A DNA stretch of 64,000 nt from assembly GCF_030915525.1 (NCBI RefSeq), contig NZ_CP133269.1, forward strand, positions 1,575,001 to 1,639,000, read 5' to 3'. The position numbers and the translations under genes were made by a program. The stretch comes from Neobacillus sp. PS2-9 (lineage in GTDB: Bacteria > Bacillota > Bacilli > Bacillales > Cytobacillaceae). Positions 58,920-64,000 of the stretch are shown here, in pieces; the first letter of the stretch is position 1; the number at the start of each line of letters is the position of its first letter. The notes beneath the pieces were generated by a model that saw only the letters and a list, made by a program, of their open reading frames with translations, did not search any database and was not told the DNA's origin.

Positions 58920-58972
58920 ATAATGAGAAAAGCGATTTAAAAAAATATTATAATTTGTAAAGTGGTGATTTT

Positions 58973-59692
58973 TTGAATACTGATAAATTATCAATCCGAT
59001 TAGCTACAGTGGCTAAATATGTACCTGCTGGATCTAGGATTGCAGATATTGGCTCTGATCATGCATATTTACCCTGTTACTTAGCCAAAAGTACCGGAAT
59101 TTCTTTTGCTATTGCAGGAGAGGTTGCTGCAGGACCATACCAATCGGCCGAAAGAAATGTTCAATCGGAAGGTTTATCTTCTATTATTTCTGTACGAATG
59201 GGTGATGGTTTAGAAGTCATTCAGCCTGGAGAAGTGGATTGTATTACTATTGCAGGAATGGGTGGCTCTTTAATCACAAGTATATTAGAAAATGGGAAAG
59301 AAAAGCTCGAATCTGTCAAAAGGTTAGTATTGCAACCAAATATTAGTGCAATTTCTATTCGAAAATGGTTCTTAGAAAATAATTGGGAACTTGTTGCGGA
59401 AGAAATTATGGAAGAGGACGAGAAAATTTACGAAGTCCTTGTTGCTGAAAAAGGAGATACCTCTAAACCTTATCAAAATCAGTTAGAAAGTGGTCTTTTA
59501 TTAGGGCCATTTCTAAGTCAAAATCAAGAACCAGCCTTTCAAAAAAAATGGACCATGGAAATAAAAAATTGGAAGCGAATAGTAGATCAGTTAGAGAGTG
59601 CAGGCGAAACGGCTGAAACAGTAGAAAAAAAGCAAGAGTTATTGAACAAGATAAGGCTAGTTGAGGAGGTATTGAAACTTGAAGAATCCTAA
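58973..59692 (+). CDS. trmK: tRNA m1A22 methyltransferase TrmK
   Basis: 239-aa SAM methyltransferase modifying A22 in bacterial tRNAs. Begins LSIRLATVAKYVPAGSRIADIGSDHAYLP, the family signature with SAM motif I; the ITIAGMGGSLI loop is the NPPY-like position. C-terminal coiled coil. TTG start at 58973, AAAGTGGTGA upstream. Overlaps yqfO by 14 bases, as in B. subtilis (yqfN-yqfO). Confidence 0.95.
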   Translation: MNTDKLSIRLATVAKYVPAGSRIADIGSDHAYLPCYLAKSTGISFAIAGEVAAGPYQSAERNVQSEGLSSIISVRMGDGLEVIQPGEVDCITIAGMGGSLITSILENGKEKLESVKRLVLQPNISAISIRKWFLENNWELVAEEIMEEDEKIYEVLVAEKGDTSKPYQNQLESGLLLGPFLSQNQEPAFQKKWTMEIKNWKRIVDQLESAGETAETVEKKQELLNKIRLVEEVLKLEES

Positions 59693-60794
59693 CGGGCATG
59701 AGATTATTCAGCTTTTTGAACAGTTTTCACCGAAATCCTTAGCCATGGAAGGCGATAAAATTGGCCTGCAAGTTGGAAGGTTAAATAAAAAGGTTGATCG
59801 GGTGATGATTGCTCTGGATGTGCTGGAAGATGTAATAGATGAAGCTATAGAAAAAAATGTACAACTGATCATTGCACACCATCCAATTATTTTTCGCCCA
59901 CTAAAAAATGTACTAACGGATACAACACAAGGTAGAATGGTTGAAAAGCTATTAAAACACGACATTGCAGTCTATGCGGCACACACCAATCTTGACGTTG
60001 CAAAGGGAGGAGTAAACGACCTCTTGGCAGCTGCATTAGAATTACAGGAACCAGAAGTACTAGTCCCTACCTTTGACACGAAGTTAAAAAAATTAGTGGT
60101 TTTTGTACCTGCAAGCCATGCAGAAGAAATTAGAAACGTACTTGGCAAAGCCGGAGCAGGTTTTATAGGGAATTACAGTCATTGTACCTTCTCTACAAAT
60201 GGCACCGGGCGGTTTCTGCCTGGTGAGAATACAAATCCCTTTGTGGGACAGCCTGGTCAGTTAGAAGTGGTAGATGAGATTCGGATTGAGACCATAGTTC
60301 CAGAACCGCTTCTAAAAAAAGCTATAACTGCGATGGTTAAAGCACATCCTTATGAAGAAGTAGCTTACGATATATATCCTACTGAAAATAAAGGGGAAGT
60401 GCTTGGTCTAGGTAGGATAGGAAAAGTGAGTGAAATGACTCTTGGAGAGTTTGCAGAAAAAGTAAAGACCGCACTTGATGTGGAACGAGTAAGAGTAGTA
60501 GGCGATCTATCTTCTAAGGTTAGAAAGGTTGCTGTTTTGGGTGGCGATGGAAATAAATATTTCATGAATGCCAAATACAAAGGAGTCGATGTATATGTAA
60601 CAGGAGATATTTATTATCACACTGCACATGATGCCATGATGCAAGGCCTTAATATGATTGATCCTGGGCATAATGTTGAAAAGGTCATGAAAAAAGGATT
60701 GACAGCAGCCTTGCAAAAGATGTGTAGAGAAGAAGGATATGAAGTAGAGATATTCCCTTCTGAAGTAAATACGGATCCTTTCCAATTCATTTAA
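59679..60794 (+). CDS. yqfO: Nif3-like dinuclear metal-centre protein YqfO
   Basis: 371-aa hexameric protein of the NIF3/DUF34 family. Metal ligands in IIAHHPIIF and AAHTNLDVAKGG (N-terminal half) and in the C-terminal half; the middle (about 130-240, including VKAHPYEEVAYDIYP) is the PII/CutA-like insert that marks the long form. Biochemical role unsettled; a GTP cyclohydrolase I type 2 label is common but unproven. TTG at 59679 with GAGGAGGT eight bases upstream. Repeat copy 4 begins six bases after the stop. Confidence 0.92.
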   Translation: MKNPNGHEIIQLFEQFSPKSLAMEGDKIGLQVGRLNKKVDRVMIALDVLEDVIDEAIEKNVQLIIAHHPIIFRPLKNVLTDTTQGRMVEKLLKHDIAVYAAHTNLDVAKGGVNDLLAAALELQEPEVLVPTFDTKLKKLVVFVPASHAEEIRNVLGKAGAGFIGNYSHCTFSTNGTGRFLPGENTNPFVGQPGQLEVVDEIRIETIVPEPLLKKAITAMVKAHPYEEVAYDIYPTENKGEVLGLGRIGKVSEMTLGEFAEKVKTALDVERVRVVGDLSSKVRKVAVLGGDGNKYFMNAKYKGVDVYVTGDIYYHTAHDAMMQGLNMIDPGHNVEKVMKKGLTAALQKMCREEGYEVEIFPSEVNTDPFQFI

Positions 60795-60800
60795 AAAGAA

Positions 60801-60982
60801 GGCTGTGTTAAAGAACAGTGTTGATTTATACACCCTGTTGATTGGAGCGGAAGGCACGAAGACTCCTGTGGGAGTATGGTTCAGGGGAGACCCCGCAGGC
60901 GCAAGCGCCGAGGAGGCTCGCCGAAACACCCACGAACCGCTCGTGCCTGGAGCGGAAATCAACAGGCAAGTTAAACAGAGAC
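60801..60982 (+). mobile_element. MITE-like 180-bp repeat, copy 4
   Basis: 182-bp copy with left end GGCTGTGTTAAA, a slightly worn right end (GTTAAACAGAGAC) and perfect 8-bp flanking direct repeats AAAAAGAA at 60793-60800 and 60983-60990. Internal stem GGCACGA/TCGTGCC is complete. It has landed between yqfO and its terminator. Frames through it are artefacts shared with the other copies. Confidence 0.85.
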
Positions 60983-60990
60983 AAAAAGAA

Positions 60991-61029
60991 AAGAACCGCG
61001 TCTAACGTTAGACGCGGTTCTTTTCTTTT
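60991..61029. terminator. Bidirectional terminator yqfO / ispH
   Basis: Sixteen-base perfect arms AAGAACCGCGTCTAAC and GTTAGACGCGGTTCTT, with T-rich tract; now separated from yqfO by the repeat. Confidence 0.93.
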
Positions 61030-61978
61030 ACTCGTTTTCGGCCTTTTTAACCTTAGGTAATATTCTACTTAGTTGAACTTTTTTTCTCCGTTCCCAAGTG
61101 GCTTCATTGTTCGGATCAAATTGTTCTAAGAACGTTATGACTTCCTTTGTAATAGGAGTAGGTGTGGAGGCTCCGGATGTAACAGCAACCGTCTTAGCAT
61201 CCTTAATCCAATCAATTTCTAACTCAGTAATATCTGCAATACGATACGCCCTTGTACCAGCAATTTCTTCTGAAACCTGTGCAAGGCGATTAGAATTATT
61301 ACTTTTTGGATCTCCTACAACAATAGTAACGTCAGCTTCAGTGGCCTGATCGGCAACTGCCTCTTGGCGTATTTGGGTTGCATGGCAAATTTCATTATAA
61401 ACCTCAACATGAGGATATTTTTGTTGAACCCTTTTCATCGTATCCGAAACATCCCATTGACTCATAGTCGTTTGGTTCGTTACGAGAAGCTTCTCACAAT
61501 CAATGGTTAATGCCTCAACATCACTCGGGGTTTCCACCAGATGAACCATGCCAGGAGCAACACCTACAGCTCCTTCAGGTTCTGGATGCCCTTTTTTCCC
61601 AATGTATATGACGTGGTAACCTTGTTGGGTCTTTTCTTCGATGAGGTCATGTGTTCTTGTCACGTCAGGACATGTTGCATCAATGGTTACAAGGCCTTTC
61701 TTTTTAGCAAGTTCACGCACTTCTGGAGAAATCCCGTGGGCAGTAAAAATAACTGTCCCTGATTCTACCTTATCAAGAATATCTTTTCTGTTTTTTCCAT
61801 CTAGTGTGATGATTCCTTCTTCCTCGAAAGCATCTGTAACATGTTTATTATGAACAATCATTCCTAAAATGTAGATTGGACGTGGCAAAGATTTATCTAA
61901 TGCGGCGTTTCTGGCGATGACCATAGCGTCGACCACACCATAACAGTATCCGCGTGGAGATATCTTTATGATTTGCAT
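61028..61978 (-). CDS. ispH: 4-hydroxy-3-methylbut-2-enyl diphosphate reductase
   Basis: 316-aa iron-sulfur enzyme, last step of the MEP isoprenoid pathway, yielding IPP and DMAPP. The three cluster cysteines are in RGYCYGV (C12), [11 protein letters not shown] and [12 protein letters not shown]. Start at 61978: AGGAGGAC lies eight bases upstream on the minus strand, so the frame up to 62002 is untranslated. Monocistronic and convergent with yqfO. Confidence 0.96.
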   Translation of the reverse strand: MQIIKISPRGYCYGVVDAMVIARNAALDKSLPRPIYILGMIVHNKHVTDAFEEEGIITLDGKNRKDILDKVESGTVIFTAHGISPEVRELAKKKGLVTIDATCPDVTRTHDLIEEKTQQGYHVIYIGKKGHPEPEGAVGVAPGMVHLVETPSDVEALTIDCEKLLVTNQTTMSQWDVSDTMKRVQQKYPHVEVYNEICHATQIRQEAVADQATEADVTIVVGDPKSNNSNRLAQVSEEIAGTRAYRIADITELEIDWIKDAKTVAVTSGASTPTPITKEVITFLEQFDPNNEATWERRKKVQLSRILPKVKKAENE

Positions 61979-62085
61979 ATATGAAGTCCTCCTAAAAGAC
62001 ATTGTTTAATAGACTATGTATATATTATATAAAACTAATAGATAGAATACAAAGATACATTTTTCCTTTTGGAATAGCGAGAAAT

Positions 62086-62110
62086 AAAAAGAATGCTGTT
62101 TCCAGCATTC
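62086..62110 (-). terminator. Terminator of yqfQ
   Basis: Minus strand GAATGCTG-GAAA-CAGCATTC followed by TTTTTATTTC. Confidence 0.9.
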
Positions 62111-62115
62111 ACATG

Positions 62116-62817
62116 TTAGATGTACATTCTCGGAATGGAATTTCCTCTTGGTTGTTGTCCGCTACTCTTAGCGGGCTTTTGTTGCTTCTTTTGACTAGAT
62201 TGTTTTCCTGTACGGCGGTTTTCAGTTTGCTCGTTCGTTGAAGACTCTTCATCCATAACGGCTACTGATTGATTACTTTTCCCATCCGTTGTTTCTTCCG
62301 TACTCTTTGATGCATTTTTAAATCCTTTATAGAGCTTCCACATGGCCGGGAGATTCTTGACCATTGGACCATATTGTTGAATGACAGGGCCTATAGATTG
62401 TGCTGTTCTTAATACTTGTTGGGTATTATTGAGAATAGAGTTTAATCCGCCTGGGTTACTTAAGGACTGGAGTAATCCACCTGCACCGCCTGATGCAGCC
62501 CTTCCAGCTCCTTGTGCACCCATAAGTCCACCTGCACCGCCAGCTTGGTTTCCTCTACCCAAAATTTTTGAGAGTAGCCCGCCGCCACCGTTCATTTGTC
62601 TTCCCATCGATCCCATCATCGGATTTCTTCCCCCAAATGGATTGGCAGTTGACCTCATCATTTGGTTTCCTCCTCCAAAGGGGTTTATACTAGGTCCCAT
62701 CATTGGGCTTCTTCCGGCAAAAGGATTGTTCCCAGCCCCCATCATCGGATTTCTGCCTCCAAACATACCTGGGCCGCCCATACCGCCTTGCATAGGTACT
62801 CTTGGTCTTGGTTGCAT
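62116..62817 (-). CDS. yqfQ: YqfQ/VrrA family low-complexity protein
   Basis: 233 aa. N-terminal third is rich in Gly, Met, Pro and Asn and made of a 14-residue imperfect repeat (unit GRNPMMGxxxNPFG, residues 21-74); then GGAGG-rich linker; a conserved core (about 130-175, TAQSIGPVIQQYGPMVKNLPAMWKLYKG) that defines the YqfQ family; and a Ser/Lys/Gln-rich tail. VrrA of B. anthracis, of the same family, carries the first described VNTR of that species. Function unknown, probably sporulation-related. Start at 62817 has AAAGGAGGT upstream. Confidence 0.85.
   Translation of the reverse strand: MQPRPRVPMQGGMGGPGMFGGRNPMMGAGNNPFAGRSPMMGPSINPFGGGNQMMRSTANPFGGRNPMMGSMGRQMNGGGGLLSKILGRGNQAGGAGGLMGAQGAGRAASGGAGGLLQSLSNPGGLNSILNNTQQVLRTAQSIGPVIQQYGPMVKNLPAMWKLYKGFKNASKSTEETTDGKSNQSVAVMDEESSTNEQTENRRTGKQSSQKKQQKPAKSSGQQPRGNSIPRMYI
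62596..62757 (-). repeat. 42-bp imperfect tandem repeat inside yqfQ
   Basis: Four in-frame units of about 42 bases (three full, one partial) coding for GRNPMMG-xxx-NPF(G/A). Diverged at DNA level, so old relative to a fast VNTR. Confidence 0.75.
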
Positions 62818-63077
62818 ACCACGACCTCCTTTCGTTCCCTCATGCTTTAAAATATGCATTTACCCTAATTTTGTTTAGGTATTCTACACAAGTTATTAAC
62901 TAAATTTCATTTTAAAAATCGGATAAAATGTAAAAGATGAGAAATATATAGATAGTTAGCTGGTGATTTAAGAGAAACTTTAATATAATAACATGATGGA
63001 GTGAAAAGTGTAGGTACATGCTGGTAAAGAAAAACTACATTAAACCATTGGATATTTTTAGAATAAGGAGCCCTTAC

Positions 63078-64000
63078 ATGAAAGTAAATAAATTTGATCG
63101 TTTTAAGTTTCAACCTTTTATTATAGATTCACTGAATAAGTTTGGTTTTTTAAGTCCAACGGAAATTCAGGAACGGATGATTCCATTAGTGCTTAAGGGA
63201 GAAAGTGCGATTGGCCAATCCCAAACAGGAACAGGTAAAACATTTGCCTATGTATTACCTATCCTTGAAAAAATTGATCCAAAGCGTCAAGAGGTACAAG
63301 CAGTTATTACTGCACCGACAAGAGAATTAGCCTCACAAATTTATCATCAAATCTTAAAAGTAACAGAAAACTGCAGTCCAGATAGTCAAATCATGACAAG
63401 ATGCTATATTGGTGGGACTGACAAACAGCGGACTATTGAAAAATTAAAGGTACAGCCTCAAATCGTTGTGGGTACTCCAGGACGAATAAAGGATTTAATG
63501 GTTGAACAAGCTCTTTTCATTCATACATCAGAAATCTTTGTTGTTGATGAAGCAGACATGATTCTAGATATGGGATTTATTGAAGATGTGGATCAGGTAG
63601 CTGGAAAGATGCCGGAGAACTTGCAAATGCTTGTCTTTTCTGCGACCATACCTGAAAAACTAAAACCTTTTTTAAAAAAGTATATGGAAAATCCAAAAAC
63701 GGTTCATATTGATGCAAAAAATAAAGCTGCTGAAAATTTAGAACATGTTCTTTTACCAACCAGACATCGCAGTAAGAAGCAGCTTGTTCATGATGTCCTA
63801 CTGGCTTACAATCCCTATTTAGCGATTGTTTTTACGAATACTAAAAAAATGGCTGAAGAGGTAGCGTATTACTTAAATGAAAAAGGGTTAAAGGTTGGCC
63901 GTGTTCATGGGAACTTAAACCCACGGGAACGTAAAAAAATGATGAAGCAAATTCAGGATTTGGAGTTCCAATATATCGTGGCAACTGACCTCGCCTCAAG
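63078..64000 (+). CDS. cshB: DEAD-box RNA helicase CshB (5' part)
   Basis: ATP-dependent RNA helicase; the frame stays open to the window's end, so about 307 N-terminal codons are present. Q motif PTEIQ, Walker A SQTGTGKT, Ia PTRELA, Ib TPGRI, II VDEAD, III SAT, IV FTNTKK and V ATDLAS are all visible, i.e. all of RecA domain 1 and most of domain 2. Position after ispH-yqfQ equals B. subtilis yqfR (cshB), a cold-shock and ribosome-assembly helicase. ATG at 63078 with AAGGAG upstream. Confidence 0.93.
   Translation, partial: MKVNKFDRFKFQPFIIDSLNKFGFLSPTEIQERMIPLVLKGESAIGQSQTGTGKTFAYVLPILEKIDPKRQEVQAVITAPTRELASQIYHQILKVTENCSPDSQIMTRCYIGGTDKQRTIEKLKVQPQIVVGTPGRIKDLMVEQALFIHTSEIFVVDEADMILDMGFIEDVDQVAGKMPENLQMLVFSATIPEKLKPFLKKYMENPKTVHIDAKNKAAENLEHVLLPTRHRSKKQLVHDVLLAYNPYLAIVFTNTKKMAEEVAYYLNEKGLKVGRVHGNLNPRERKKMMKQIQDLEFQYIVATDLAS

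Noticed and set aside
62381..62878. 165-aa proline-rich ORF opposite yqfQ
   Set aside because: Antisense image of the Gly/Met-rich repeats of yqfQ; no start signals.

Overview
The window is a contiguous piece of chromosome from a low-GC, endospore-forming Bacillaceae bacterium. Evidence is the B. subtilis-like gene order (mccAB, sda-yqeG-yqeH-aroE, comE, gpr-spoIIP-lepA, hrcA-grpE-dnaK-dnaJ, yqeZ-floA, yqfCD-phoH-pgpH-era-recO, ccpN-yqfL, dnaG-sigA), the many sporulation genes (sigK, sda, gpr, spoIIP, yqfC, yqfD, YrzI- and YjcZ-like peptides), and recognisable sigma-A, sigma-H, sigma-K, sigma-F/G and sigma-W promoters. It looks more like the Neobacillus/Mesobacillus side of the family than B. 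subtilis itself (single-chain GlyRS, uninterrupted sigK, divergent pssA/psd), but the species cannot be fixed from sequence reading alone.

Layout. 1-2.1 kb: end of mccA, mccB and yrhC (homocysteine to cysteine). 2.1-3.3 kb: a run of six tiny, well-initiated ORFs (19-46 codons), two of them tandem YrzI-family genes. 3.3-8.0 kb: oligoendopeptidase, a YjcZ-like peptide with a sigma-K-type promoter, an orphan response regulator with an Asp-box lipoprotein, and intact sigK. 8.1-10.3 kb: pssA and psd (divergent), then sda with DnaA boxes and a LexA-like palindrome. 10.3-15.4 kb: the yqeG-yqeH-aroE-yqeI-nadD-yqeK-rsfS-yqeM operon (ribosome assembly, NAD, shikimate). 15.6-21.6 kb: comER facing comEA-comEB-comEC (DNA uptake), yqzM, holA. 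21.7-25 kb: rpsT, gpr, spoIIP, yqxA. 25.3-36.5 kb: lepA, hemW, the heat-shock operon under CIRCE, prmA, rsmE, mtaB. 36.6-49.9 kb: deoC, a Na/Pi transporter, rpsU-yqeY, the sigma-W yqeZ-floA unit, yqfB, yqfCD-phoH-pgpH-ybeY-dgkA-cdd-era, yqzL, recO. 50-56.8 kb: T-box-controlled glycyl-tRNA synthetase, ccpN-yqfL, a 0.5 kb regulatory gap, dnaG-sigA. 57-64 kb: an acyl-CoA dehydrogenase, cccA, trmK-yqfO, ispH, yqfQ and the start of cshB.

Most of this is core chromosome. What stands out: (1) four copies of a ~180-bp element in the same orientation with 12-bp terminal inverted repeats and 8-bp flanking direct repeats, plus compensatory changes in an internal stem: a MITE-like, probably structured element; (2) the small-protein cluster at 2.2-3.2 kb, whose first member has its own near-consensus promoter and two duplicated terminators; (3) dense control regions upstream of sda (DnaA boxes, LexA-like site on the -35) and upstream of dnaG-sigA (Spo0A boxes abutting a sigma-H promoter); (4) a terminator hairpin that also buries the yqfC ribosome-binding site. 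No tRNA, rRNA, CRISPR array, prophage or complete insertion sequence was seen.
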